From assembly GCA_017941235.1 (NCBI GenBank), contig JAGAWU010000039.1, positions 1 to 35,639 of the forward strand: a stretch of 35,639 nt of DNA. Reading direction: 5' to 3'. Both the position numbers and the translations under genes were made by a program. This stretch comes from Bacilli bacterium. Lineage in GTDB: Bacteria; Bacillota_I; Bacilli_A; RF39; UBA660. The notes under the pieces are model-generated. The model searched no databases and was not told the origin of the DNA. It saw nothing but the letters and a program-made list of their open reading frames with translations. Position 1 is the first letter of the stretch; each line of letters begins with the position of its first letter. Positions 1-8,003 of this stretch are shown piece after piece.

Positions 1-129
1 AAAGATAATCACCAGTGTACTACTCAATATAGATGTTATCATGATTTAAAGCCGCAAAAAGTTATCAAAATTAGTTATAAAGATTTTGAAGAATTTTTTA
101 ATAGAGAAAATAAGTCTAAAAAGATGTAG
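1..129 (+). CDS. C-terminal fragment of an unknown protein (left edge)
   Basis: An open frame enters from the left edge and ends at TAG 127-129, giving the last 42 residues of a protein. The visible tail contains two Cys (NHQC and YRCYHD) and ends in a charged stretch, FFNRENKSKKM. I do not recognise the family. The stop lies four bases before the A-rich start of the first repeat unit at 131. This gene therefore sits in front of its repeat in the same way as the three complete gene modules that follow, so it is probably another member of the same array. Confidence 0.6.
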   Translation, partial: KDNHQCTTQYRCYHDLKPQKVIKISYKDFEEFFNRENKSKKM

Positions 130-130
130 A

Positions 131-341
131 AAAGGAGTTGATCCAAATGAATGAAAATAAAACTAATATAAACTGGTTGGTGTTTATTTAGTCTAGCCAT
201 TCATTAAACTCCTATAAAATAAGGAAAAACTAAGTATTTAGTAATTACATTTTTTAATAAATAATTACTAAAAAGTATTAAAAATATATAAAAAAACGCC
301 AAAAATAGCATAGCATTTGATACTTGGTATTGACGGTTAAA
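131..341 (+). repeat. Array repeat unit 1 with short ORF (147-191)
   Basis: First of four related intergenic units. In order it contains AAAGGAG, then a 14-codon ORF at 147-191 (MNENKTNINWLVFI), then AACTCCT at 207-213. That last block is the exact complement of AGGAGTT at 133-139, so the ribosome site of the short ORF could be masked. Next come the conserved block ATAAAATAAGGAAAAAC, an inverted repeat built on GTAATTAC, an A-rich stretch, GCATAGCATTTGATAC, and finally TTGGTATTGACGGTTAA at 324-340. The sequence TTGGTGTT at 177-184 resembles the final block. Identity with unit 2 is very high and stops just before the next gene's own ribosome site. Confidence 0.85.
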
Positions 342-365
342 CTTTTATAAAAAGAGGTGGGTATT

Positions 366-878
366 ATGCATGATAAAATATATATAATAGGTCCAGTTGG
401 AAGCGGTAAAACTACTTTTGCAACTAAGTTATCAGAAATGTATAATATTAAGTATTATGAGCTAGATAAAGTGTCATGGGATGATGATCATGGGAATATT
501 AAAAGAACTGATGAGGAAGCACAGAAAATATTTAAAGACATTTTGAATAATAAAAAATGGATAATTGAAGATGTTGGCAGAGAAAAATTTAAACAAGGTA
601 GAGTTGATGCAGATATTATTTACTATATAAAACTTTCAAGAGTGAAATCTTATTATAGAGTTACTAAAAGATGGATTAAACAAAGATTAGGAAAAGAAAG
701 ATATAATCACCCACCAGTGTTTAGTCAATGGTTATATTATATTTCTACTGTTAATTCATATTATAAAAAAGAAAAGGCTAAGTTAAAAAGCTTAGAAAAA
801 TTTAAAGATAAATTAAAAATAGTGAATAATAAAGAAATAAATAGAATTTTAAAAAAAGGAGTTAATCCAAATGAATGA
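366..878 (+). CDS. P-loop NTPase, FlaR/adenylate-kinase-like
   Basis: A 170-residue protein with an N-terminal Walker A motif GPVGSGKTT followed by ELDKVSWDDD, the layout of small 'topology modulation'/shikimate-kinase-like P-loop proteins. The middle has IIEDVGR and an Arg/Lys-rich region (RVTKRWIKQRLGK) typical of a kinase lid. Substrate unknown. ATG 366 is preferred over GTG 357 because AGAGGTGG at 352-359 is then correctly spaced and would overlap a GTG start. The last codons (GVNPNE) and the TGA stop lie inside repeat unit 2. That stop overlaps the unit's short ORF (ATGAATGA), so the two are translationally coupled. Confidence 0.75.
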   Translation: MHDKIYIIGPVGSGKTTFATKLSEMYNIKYYELDKVSWDDDHGNIKRTDEEAQKIFKDILNNKKWIIEDVGREKFKQGRVDADIIYYIKLSRVKSYYRVTKRWIKQRLGKERYNHPPVFSQWLYYISTVNSYYKKEKAKLKSLEKFKDKLKIVNNKEINRILKKGVNPNE

Positions 879-1064
879 AAATAAAACTAATATAAACTGG
901 TTGGTGTTGATTTAGTCTAACTATTTATGAAACTCCTATAAAATAAGGAAAAACTAATATTTAGTAATTACATTTTTTAATAAATAATTACTAAAATGTA
1001 TTAAAAATATATAAAAAATCGTTAAAAATAGCATAGTATTTGATACTTGGTATTGACGGTTAAC
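857..1064 (+). repeat. Array repeat unit 2 with short ORF (871-915)
   Basis: Nearly identical to unit 1 along its whole length. It has AGGAGTT, a 14-codon ORF MNENKTNINWLVLI at 871-915, AACTCCT complementary to the ribosome site, ATAAAATAAGGAAAAAC, the GTAATTAC inverted repeat, and GCATAGTATTTGATAC. TTGGTGTTGA (901-910) inside the short ORF is echoed by TTGGTATTGA (1047-1056) just before the next gene. The upstream kinase-like gene ends inside the unit, so the unit overlaps coding sequence. Confidence 0.85.
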
Positions 1065-1085
1065 CTAATATAAAAGAGGTGAATT

Positions 1086-1763
1086 ATGAAACTATTTAAA
1101 GATTGGACAAACTTTGAAAAAGTATTGTTGTTTGGAAGTATAATAATAGTTAGTTTTGTTGGTATATGTTTTAAATCTGATTTGTTAACAATATCTTGTT
1201 CAATAGTTGGTATTATTACAGCATTATTGTTAGCTAAAGGAAAGAATTTAGGGCAAGTATTTGGTTTATTAATAACAATACTTTATTCAATAGTTTCATT
1301 TAAAAATAAATACTATGGTGAAGTTTTAATATATACTTTATTAATGTTACCAATGTATGTTATAGGAATAATAACTTGGATAAATCATAAAAATGAAAAA
1401 ACAAATTCAGTTGAAATAAATTCTATAAAAAAGAAAGAATGGATTATAGTATCATTTATATTTGCTTTGATATTTGCTGGAATATATTATTTATTAAAAG
1501 CTTTTAACACTAGTGAACTTGTTGTGTCAACAATATCAGTGCTAGCTAGTTTATTTGCAGTATATTTACAAATAAGAAGAAGTAAATATAGTTTTAGTTT
1601 TTATATAGTAAATGATATAATACTAATGTTTTTATGGGGAATCCCTGTAGTGCGTGGTAGTTTTATATTATTTCCAATGTTGCTTAATCCTACAATAAAT
1701 CTTATAAACGATACATATGGATTTTATAATTGGAAAAAAACAGAAAAAATCCAAAAGAATTAA
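1086..1763 (+). CDS. pnuC: PnuC-like nicotinamide riboside/NMN transporter
   Basis: A 225-residue, strongly hydrophobic protein with about seven predicted membrane segments. It resembles PnuC transporters, which take up nicotinamide riboside for NAD synthesis. Supporting features are AKGKNLGQVFGLL in the first half, YGEVLIYTLLMLPM, WG-P-V near the end, and the typical C-terminal signature NDTYGFYNWKK. Family length is about 200-250 residues, so it looks complete. AGAGGTG at 1075-1081 fits the ATG. It stands alone between repeat units 2 and 3, with no NAD gene beside it, which fits a cargo role. Substrate specificity is inferred from the family only. Confidence 0.75.
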   Translation: MKLFKDWTNFEKVLLFGSIIIVSFVGICFKSDLLTISCSIVGIITALLLAKGKNLGQVFGLLITILYSIVSFKNKYYGEVLIYTLLMLPMYVIGIITWINHKNEKTNSVEINSIKKKEWIIVSFIFALIFAGIYYLLKAFNTSELVVSTISVLASLFAVYLQIRRSKYSFSFYIVNDIILMFLWGIPVVRGSFILFPMLLNPTINLINDTYGFYNWKKTEKIQKN

Positions 1764-1990
1764 AGGAGTTGATCCAAATGAATGAAAATAAAACTAATAT
1801 AAATTGGTTGAGAACAATTTAGTCAAGACCAACTCCAAAACCTTATAAAATGTGGAAAAAGTAAAAAACAGATCTTGCATGTTTTGTATAAAAATATGCT
1901 AAAGTTGGTAAAAATTATTAAAAAACAAGTGATTTTAAGTAAAAATTGCTTAGGAATTGATATGGTGAGAACAGCTAGTCAAGACCAAGT
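1762..1990 (+). repeat. Array repeat unit 3 with short ORF (1778-1822)
   Basis: The first 50 bases match units 1 and 2 almost perfectly, including the ORF start MNENKTNINWL (ORF 1778-1822, ending RTI). The rest is diverged but keeps the same order: TATAAAATGTGGAAAAAG, a different inverted repeat, A-rich sequence, then GGAATTGATATGG. GGAGTTG and CAACTCC still pair, but the downstream partner is shifted. The internal duplication is longest here: GAGAACA plus TAGTCAAGACCAA at 1810-1832 recurs at 1967-1988 with only a small central difference. Confidence 0.75.
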
Positions 1991-2007
1991 GAAAGGAGAT
2001 GATAAAA

Positions 2008-3027
2008 ATGGCAAAAGATTTAATTATCAGAAATAGTACAGAAGAATTTATAACATTTAAACTTCAAGAGAAAGATAAAGGCATTCAAGTCAGATATGAA
2101 AATGAAACTTTATGGATGACGCAAAAAGCTATGGCAGAATTATTTGATGTAGAACAGCCCGCAATAGCAAAACATCTCATAAATATATATAAAGAAAATG
2201 AATTGGACAAAGTTTCAACTTATTCCAAAATGGAATTAGTTCAAAAAGAAGGAACTAGAAATGTTAAAAGGAATGTTGAATTTTATAATTTAGATGCAAT
2301 AATATCTGTTGGCTATAGAGTAAATTCAATAAGAGCGACACAATTTAGAAGATGGGCTACTAACATTTTAAAAACTTTTACTATTCAAGGTTATGTTTTA
2401 GATAAAGAGAGAATGAAAAATGGCTCGTTTATCGATAAAGATTATTTTGAAAAATTGTTAGAAGAAATAAGAGAAATTAGATTATCTGAAAGAAGATTTT
2501 ATCAAAAGGTAACCGATATTTATGCAACTAGCATAGATTATAATCCAAAATCTCCAATATCAATTAATTTCTTTAAAAAAGTACAAAACAAAATGCATTA
2601 TGCAGTATCTAAGCAAACTGCTGCTGAAATAATTTATGATAGAGCAAATTCAGAAAAAGAACATATGGGATTAACTTCATGGAAAAATTCTCCTAATGGA
2701 AAGATAATGGAATCCGATGTCATAATTGCAAAAAATTATTTATCTAACGATGAAATAAAAGATTTGGAGGGTATTGTTAGTGCATTTTTGGAATTTGCAG
2801 AAAATAGAGCAAGAAGGCATATCCCAATGACAATGGAAGATTGGGCAACAAGAATAGATAAATTTTTATTAGCAGACGACAGAGATATATTAAAAGATGC
2901 GGGAAAAATTTCTCATGAGATAGCATGTGATAAAGCGTTAACTGAGTTTGAAAAATATAGAGTAAAACAAGATAAATTATATAAATCTGATTTCGATTTG
3001 TTAATGGAAGAAAGTGAAAAAATATGA
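2008..3027 (+). CDS. RhuM-family (virulence-associated) protein
   Basis: A 339-residue protein resembling the RhuM ('virulence protein RhuM') family, whose members are common in mobile DNA and have no settled function. Visible hallmarks are VRYENETLWMTQKAMAELF near residue 30, the DNA-binding-like DVEQPAIAKHLINIYKE, the conserved NLDAIISVGYRVNS, and FRRWATNIL. The C-terminal half is helical and charged. ATG 2008 is chosen over ATG 1999 because AAAGGAG at 1992-1998 is ideally placed for 2008 and abuts 1999. It overlaps the next gene by four bases (ATGA), so the two form a translationally coupled pair within one array module. Confidence 0.75.
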   Translation: MAKDLIIRNSTEEFITFKLQEKDKGIQVRYENETLWMTQKAMAELFDVEQPAIAKHLINIYKENELDKVSTYSKMELVQKEGTRNVKRNVEFYNLDAIISVGYRVNSIRATQFRRWATNILKTFTIQGYVLDKERMKNGSFIDKDYFEKLLEEIREIRLSERRFYQKVTDIYATSIDYNPKSPISINFFKKVQNKMHYAVSKQTAAEIIYDRANSEKEHMGLTSWKNSPNGKIMESDVIIAKNYLSNDEIKDLEGIVSAFLEFAENRARRHIPMTMEDWATRIDKFLLADDRDILKDAGKISHEIACDKALTEFEKYRVKQDKLYKSDFDLLMEESEKI

Positions 3028-3377
3028 AAATAAAATCATTATATATATGTGTTGATGATATGCAAAGAGCCATTAAATTCTATACAAAATTCTTTGAGAA
3101 AAGTCCTATAAAAAATGATTCTGTATATAGTGTTTTCGATATAGATGGTTTTAGATTTGGACTATTTGCCTATAAAGAAATGAATGAAGTTCATACTTTT
3201 GGAAGTAATTGTTTACCTAGTATAGAAGTAGATAATATAGAGATATTAAAAAGAAAAACAAAAAATTTAGAAATATGTTTTCCTTTAACTAAAATAGAAA
3301 AAAATTATGTAGTAGAATTCATTGATAGTGAAGGAAATCATATAGAATTAACGGCCCCTATAAAAGGAAGTGATTAA
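3024..3377 (+). CDS. VOC-fold (glyoxalase/bleomycin-resistance-like) protein
   Basis: A 117-residue protein with the one-domain vicinal-oxygen-chelate layout. It starts MKIKSLYICVDDMQRAIKFYTKFF, the usual first beta-alpha unit with 'D-RA--FY', and ends VEFIDSEGNHIELTAP, the usual metal/ligand strand with Glu. Members may be dioxygenases, isomerases or drug-binding proteins, and the substrate cannot be read from the sequence. The ATG overlaps the TGA of the RhuM-like gene. The stop at 3375-3377 sits inside repeat unit 4, whose short ORF begins at 3379. Confidence 0.7.
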   Translation: MKIKSLYICVDDMQRAIKFYTKFFEKSPIKNDSVYSVFDIDGFRFGLFAYKEMNEVHTFGSNCLPSIEVDNIEILKRKTKNLEICFPLTKIEKNYVVEFIDSEGNHIELTAPIKGSD

Positions 3378-3595
3378 AATGAATAATGAAAAAATTCTTA
3401 ACAATACCGTAATCAACTGTTCGATAGGAAATTAGGCAACATTTTTCGAAAACTCCCATAAAATAAAGGTAAAACAGCTATCGAGTAATTACATTTTTTT
3501 AATAAAATTTGTAAAAAATAGCAAAAAATACCCAAAAATACCTCAAAAATGGCATAGCATTTAAGGGGTGGTGTTCGGACGTAACACTTTAAAAA
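3364..3595 (+). repeat. Array repeat unit 4 (diverged) with short ORF (3379-3435)
   Basis: The most diverged unit and the last before the conjugation backbone. It has AGGAAGTG, an 18-codon ORF at 3379-3435 (MNNEKILNNTVINCSIGN), CTCCCATAAAATAAAGG, GAGTAATTACATTTTTTT, an A-rich stretch and GGCATAGCATTT, all in the same order as units 1 and 2. TGTTCG occurs inside the short ORF (3418-3423) and again near the right end (3572-3577), repeating the 'two copies per unit' pattern with yet another sequence. The right end also holds the small inverted repeat GTGTT/AACAC. Confidence 0.7.
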
Positions 3596-3605
3596 AGTAA
3601 TTAAT

Positions 3606-3632
3606 ATCAGATAGTTTTATCTGATTTTTTTT
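3606..3632 (+). terminator. Intrinsic terminator
   Basis: ATCAGATA, four-base loop, TATCTGAT, followed by an eight-T run. It separates the repeat/cassette array from the ParB-like gene that opens the conjugation region. Confidence 0.85.
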
Positions 3633-3654
3633 ATGCAAAAATTTAGGAGGGTTT

Positions 3655-4524
3655 ATGAAAGAAGAAGTTGTTGAATTGAATGTCAAAGATATTTGTGATT
3701 TTCCTAAACATCCATTTAAGATAAATAACGATTTAAATTATGAAGAGTTAAAAAATAGTATTATCGAAAGTGGAGTATTAGTTCCTACAATAGTAAGAAA
3801 AAAAGAAGATGGAAAATACGAAATGCTATCTGGACATAGAAGAAAGAAAATTTGTGAAGAACAAGGAATTAAAAAAATTCCATGTATAGTTAAAGATATA
3901 TCAGATGAAGAAGCTATTATATTAATGGTAGATTCTAATCTTCAAAGAGATAAGATATTACCTAGTGAAAAAGCAATGGCTTATAAAATGAAATATGATG
4001 CAATGAAATCTATGACACCATCGGTGTCAAACAAAAGGAAAGATGAAATATTAGGTGAACAAGTTGGAGAAAGTAGAGAGCAAATAAGAAGGTATATTAG
4101 ATTAAATAATTTAATTCCAGAGTTATTACAGTTAGTAGATGATACTGTATTAAAAGACAAGAGGTCAGCTCTTACAATGGGATTAAGACCAGCTGTAGAA
4201 TTATCTTATTTATCTAAAGATGATCAAGAACTTGTTTACGAAGAAATAACATATGAAGATTTAACTCCAAGTCATGTTCAAGCAAAGAGAATAAGAGAAC
4301 TTGGTGAGAAAGGTGAATTAGACTCAGATATACTTGAGTCTATTTTTTTGGAACAAAAACCAAATCAAGCTAAAAGATTATCTTTTAACGAAGAGAGAAT
4401 ACGAAAAGTATTACCTAAAGATATTAAGGATTATAAGATCGAAGATTTTATAATAAAAGCAATTGAGAGTTATTCTAAGACACTCTCCAATGAAAGGGGT
4501 GATTCATATGATTTAGATATTTAG
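3655..4524 (+). CDS. ParB/Spo0J-family DNA-binding protein
   Basis: A 289-residue protein with the ParB N-terminal CTPase-type domain: ELNVKDICDFPKHPFK, ELKNSIIESGVLVPTIVRKK, and the arginine box LSGHRRKKI around residues 60-70. It is followed by NLQRDKILPSEKAMAYKMKYDAM and a helix-turn-helix region (REQIRRYIRLNNLIPELLQLVDD). In conjugative elements such proteins often act in partition or as regulators. No ParA is in the window, so a solo role is likely. Start: AGGAGGG at 3644-3650. It directly follows a terminator and is the first gene of the backbone. Confidence 0.85.
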   Translation: MKEEVVELNVKDICDFPKHPFKINNDLNYEELKNSIIESGVLVPTIVRKKEDGKYEMLSGHRRKKICEEQGIKKIPCIVKDISDEEAIILMVDSNLQRDKILPSEKAMAYKMKYDAMKSMTPSVSNKRKDEILGEQVGESREQIRRYIRLNNLIPELLQLVDDTVLKDKRSALTMGLRPAVELSYLSKDDQELVYEEITYEDLTPSHVQAKRIRELGEKGELDSDILESIFLEQKPNQAKRLSFNEERIRKVLPKDIKDYKIEDFIIKAIESYSKTLSNERGDSYDLDI

Positions 4525-4579
4525 CACCCTACAATAATTATTTAATTTCTGATAGGATTTATGTAAGAGGTGAAGAAGA

Positions 4580-5203
4580 ATGAAAAAAGTTATTATTAGC
4601 TTAATCATTTTATTTCTTATTGCTTCAGGATTCTTAACTTATAAATTTATATTTATGAGAAATAAAGATGAAAAAGAGCCAGTAGTTGAATCTACAGTTA
4701 TTGAATCTAAAATTGATTCAAAAGAAATGGAGGAAGAAGAAAATGAACCTATTACAGAAACTATTGAAAATGATAATGATATTGTTAAAGACAACAGCAT
4801 TAATGACAATAATGCTAGTTCGAACAATATGGAGAGCAATACTGTTCGTAACTCTAATGTCGTAAAAGAAAATACAACAACTAATAATGTTAAAAAGGAA
4901 GAACCTAAACAGGAATCAGCACCAGTACAACAACCAGTAGTACAACCTGAACCAGAACCATCAAAACATGAACCAACAGCATGGGAAAGTTTAGGAATAA
5001 GTGAATATGATTATTATCATTCACCAATGTGGAGTTGGGCTAGAGTAGATTATAAAATAGAAGATTATGGATCATTTGATGCTACACATCAAGCTTGTAT
5101 TGATGCTGGATATCAATTAGAAGACATAATTAGTTTTTCATGTACAAACATTAATAGTTATTCGGGTGCTTATTTAGGAGATATGCTCAGAGTAAAAAAA
5201 TAA
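4580..5203 (+). CDS. Secreted/membrane-tethered protein, unknown C-terminal domain
   Basis: A 207-residue protein. Residues 1-27 form one hydrophobic segment (signal anchor). They are followed by a long Glu/Asn/Thr/Pro-rich spacer (to about residue 135) and a compact C-terminal domain beginning WESLGISEYDYYHSP. That domain contains three Trp and two Cys (ACIDAG and FSCTN), which could form a disulfide outside the cell. No family recognised. It ends 17 bases before the adhesin gene with a ribosome site between them, so it likely belongs to the same surface operon and may help mating contact or anchoring. That role is inference. Confidence 0.65.
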   Translation: MKKVIISLIILFLIASGFLTYKFIFMRNKDEKEPVVESTVIESKIDSKEMEEEENEPITETIENDNDIVKDNSINDNNASSNNMESNTVRNSNVVKENTTTNNVKKEEPKQESAPVQQPVVQPEPEPSKHEPTAWESLGISEYDYYHSPMWSWARVDYKIEDYGSFDATHQACIDAGYQLEDIISFSCTNINSYSGAYLGDMLRVKK

Positions 5204-5219
5204 TGAAAGGAAAAACAAT

Positions 5220-8003
5220 ATGAAATCAAAATTAATTAAGTGTGCTATGATGAGCATGCTTTTTTTATTGTCAATTTTAAATATTACAACAGTACATGCT
5301 GAAAAATATACTGGACAAGCTATATGGCCTAGTGAATATATCAGCAATATTTATATTAAAAAAGTAAAACCAGATGGTTATACAAAGTATCAACAAGCAA
5401 GATTTATTAGAAGAAGTGAAGATAATAAATTTGTTTATTGTTTACAACCATATACAGATATTGATAATAATTTACCTTATTATGATGTAATAAGAGAGGA
5501 TTATGAAAGAGTTTTAGGTTTTAGTGAAGAACAATGGGAAAGAATATCTTTACTAGCTTATTATGGATATCAATATGACCAAAATGGATATAATCATAAT
5601 GATCAAAAATGGTATGTTATTACTCAAGTTATGATTTGGAGAACAACAAATCCTGAATCTCAAATATTTTTTACAGATACTCTAAATGGAAATAGAATAT
5701 CTAAGTTTGATAGTGAAATAGCAGAACTTGAAAGTTTAGTAGCAAATCATTATAAAAGACCACAATTACAAAGTGGATTAGTTGTTCCTATTGGAAGTAC
5801 AATTGAAGTTAATGATAGTAATAATGTGTTAAGTAATTATAAAGTTACTTCTACAGATAAAGCGTCAGCTTCAATTAATGGAAATACTTTATCAGTAACT
5901 GCAAATAGTATTGGTGAAGGATCTATTACTTTTGAAAAGAAAGCAACTAAATATGAAATACCACCAATAGTATATTTTAGTGATCATTCACAAAATGTAT
6001 TTAGAGTTGGTAACTTTGACCCAGTAGTAAGTAAATTTACTTTAAAGGTTATAGGTGGAAAAGTTACACCTAAGAAAGTTGATGTTGAAACAAGAACAAA
6101 TACACCTCAAGGTGAAGCTAAATTAGGTGGAGCAGTATATGGAATTTATAAAGTAGATGGAACTAGAATAGGTTCTGTAACTACTAAAGATGATGGAACT
6201 AATACTTCAGATTATTTACCAGAACTTGGTAGATTCTATTTATTAGAAGAACAACCATCAGAAGGATATTTATTAGATAGTAATAAATATTATTTTGAAA
6301 TAACTGAGGATAATTTAAATCCTACAGTACAAGTATTTGAACAAGTAATTAAATTAGATTTTGAATTTACTAAAGTATATGCTAGTGCTGAAACTCAAAT
6401 AATGGAACCAGAAGTAGGTATTAAATTTGGAATCTATAATAATAAAAATGAACTTGTTGAAGAAGTAACTACTGATTCACAAGGAGTATTTAGATTTACT
6501 TTACCTTATGGAACTTATACTGTTAAGCAATTAACAACAACTAAAGGTCATGAAAAAATTGATGATTTTACTGTTGAAGTAAAAACTACAGGAGAAGTAG
6601 TTAAGAAAGTTATTTCAAATGCTCCAATTACTGCTAAGTTAAGAGTTGTTAAAATCGATTCTGAAACTAAAGAAGTAATAAAGAGAAGTAATATTAAATT
6701 TAAAATATTTGATGTTACAAAAAATGAATATGTATGTCAAACAATTACATATCCAAATAAAGAAACTATCTGTGTATGGGAAACAGACAAAGATGGTGAA
6801 TTTACAACAGCTTATCCATTAATGACTGGTACTTATAGACTTGAAGAAGTTGATCAAGTAATTGATGGTTATTTATGGAATAGTCAATCACATGAATTTA
6901 GTATTGATGAAGATTCAAAATTAAGAACTGATTCAGAGTATGGAATAATATTTGATACTGATTTTGAAAACACTAGAGTAAAAGGTGAAATTAAAATTGA
7001 AAAAACTGGAGAAGTTGCTGAACTTACCGAAAATGGATTTGAATTTAAGAATCAACCATTAGAAGGAGTTAAATTTGGATTATATGCTTTAGATGATATT
7101 ACATGGAATGATAAAACAATTTATTCAAAAGATTCTTTAGTATCTGAAAAAATTACTGATAGTGAAGGTAAAATTGTATTTGATGAATTATATCTTGGCA
7201 AGTATTATGTAAAAGAAATTGAAACATTAGATAATTATGTTTTAGATGAAAATACATATGAAGCTGAATTAGTATATAAAGATCAATATACACCAACTAT
7301 CTTCTATTCAGAAGCTATCTTAAATGTATTAAAAACTGGTAAATTAGAATTTACCAAAACTGATATATCTGAATCTAAAACTCTTCCAAATACATTAATC
7401 GAAATCTATACAGAGGATGATGAACTAGTATTTAGTGGAAGAACTGATGAAGAAGGTAAAATTGTTATAGAAAGACTTCCTCAAGGAAAGTATTATATTC
7501 TTGAAAAGGAAGCACCAGAAGGTTATAAACTTAATGAAGAAAAAATGCCATTTGAAATAAAAGAAAATGGTGAAGTAGTTAAATCAACTATGAAAGATGA
7601 AGACATAACTGGAACACTTGAATTCACTAAATTAGATTTTTCAAATGATAATCCACTTCCAAACACTTTAATAGAAATATATAATGCTGATACAGATGAA
7701 TTAGTATTCTCTGGAAGAACTGATGATAATGGAACTATTACTATAGAAAAATTAAAATATGGTAAATACTACATTTTAGAGAAAGAAGCACCAGAAGGAT
7801 ATGAATTAAATCCTGAAAGAATGTATTTTGAAATTAAGGAAGATGGAGAAATAGTTAAATCTATAATGAAGGATAAACAAATAGTTAAAGTACCTAATAC
7901 TGAAGCTAATGATTATAAAGAATTATTATTTAGTGGAATTACTTTACTAGTTTGTGGAGCAGGTGTAATTATTTATGGAATCAAAAATAAAAAGAAAAAA
8001 TAA
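5220..8003 (+). CDS. Wall-anchored thioester-domain/SpaA adhesin
   Basis: A 927-residue surface protein with a signal peptide (residues 1-27, cleavage near VHA/EK). A thioester (TQXA-type) domain follows, with candidate bond Cys74 in FVYCLQPY to Gln136 in YVITQVMIW. Residues about 300-890 hold some six SpaA/Cna-B-type beta domains. The last two (from about bases 7338 and 7611) are near copies sharing LPNTLIEIY, VFSGRTD and YYILEKEAPEGY, which indicates tandem duplication. The C-terminus has VPNTE, a membrane segment and a KNKKKK tail: a sorting signal with VPNTE instead of LPXTG. Thioester adhesins bond covalently to host or cell surfaces. Here it sits in the conjugation cluster, overlapping its probable sortase. 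Confidence 0.85.
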   Translation: MKSKLIKCAMMSMLFLLSILNITTVHAEKYTGQAIWPSEYISNIYIKKVKPDGYTKYQQARFIRRSEDNKFVYCLQPYTDIDNNLPYYDVIREDYERVLGFSEEQWERISLLAYYGYQYDQNGYNHNDQKWYVITQVMIWRTTNPESQIFFTDTLNGNRISKFDSEIAELESLVANHYKRPQLQSGLVVPIGSTIEVNDSNNVLSNYKVTSTDKASASINGNTLSVTANSIGEGSITFEKKATKYEIPPIVYFSDHSQNVFRVGNFDPVVSKFTLKVIGGKVTPKKVDVETRTNTPQGEAKLGGAVYGIYKVDGTRIGSVTTKDDGTNTSDYLPELGRFYLLEEQPSEGYLLDSNKYYFEITEDNLNPTVQVFEQVIKLDFEFTKVYASAETQIMEPEVGIKFGIYNNKNELVEEVTTDSQGVFRFTLPYGTYTVKQLTTTKGHEKIDDFTVEVKTTGEVVKKVISNAPITAKLRVVKIDSETKEVIKRSNIKFKIFDVTKNEYVCQTITYPNKETICVWETDKDGEFTTAYPLMTGTYRLEEVDQVIDGYLWNSQSHEFSIDEDSKLRTDSEYGIIFDTDFENTRVKGEIKIEKTGEVAELTENGFEFKNQPLEGVKFGLYALDDITWNDKTIYSKDSLVSEKITDSEGKIVFDELYLGKYYVKEIETLDNYVLDENTYEAELVYKDQYTPTIFYSEAILNVLKTGKLEFTKTDISESKTLPNTLIEIYTEDDELVFSGRTDEEGKIVIERLPQGKYYILEKEAPEGYKLNEEKMPFEIKENGEVVKSTMKDEDITGTLEFTKLDFSNDNPLPNTLIEIYNADTDELVFSGRTDDNGTITIEKLKYGKYYILEKEAPEGYELNPERMYFEIKEDGEIVKSIMKDKQIVKVPNTEANDYKELLFSGITLLVCGAGVIIYGIKNKKKK

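Noticed and set aside
131..341. Classical integron attC: GTTAAAC near the right end and GTCTAGC/GTCTAAC in the middle of units 1 and 2 resemble GTTRRRY/RYYYAAC core boxes
   Set aside because: The boxes are not conserved in units 3 and 4, do not frame an imperfect inverted repeat as attC does, and no integron integrase is in the window.
366..878. Alternative genetic code (TGA = Trp), considered because of the AT-rich mollicute-like composition
   Set aside because: Trp is encoded by TGG throughout, and TGA ends several genes exactly where the next gene overlaps by ATGA.
177..1988. Target-site duplications of inserted MITE-like elements
   Set aside because: Conserved unit sequence lies on both sides of the left copy, so it is inside the unit rather than flanking an insertion.
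2777..3073. Minus-strand open frames opposite the RhuM-like gene and similar ones opposite adhesin, ssb, recombinase, hsdR and sortase genes
   Set aside because: They lack ribosome sites, are low-complexity and Phe/Leu/Ile/Ser-rich, and lie opposite clearly real genes.
131..3595. Group I or group II introns in the repeat units
   Set aside because: Units are too short, I see no group II 5' GTGYG or domain V-like hairpin and no group I core, and no intron-encoded protein.
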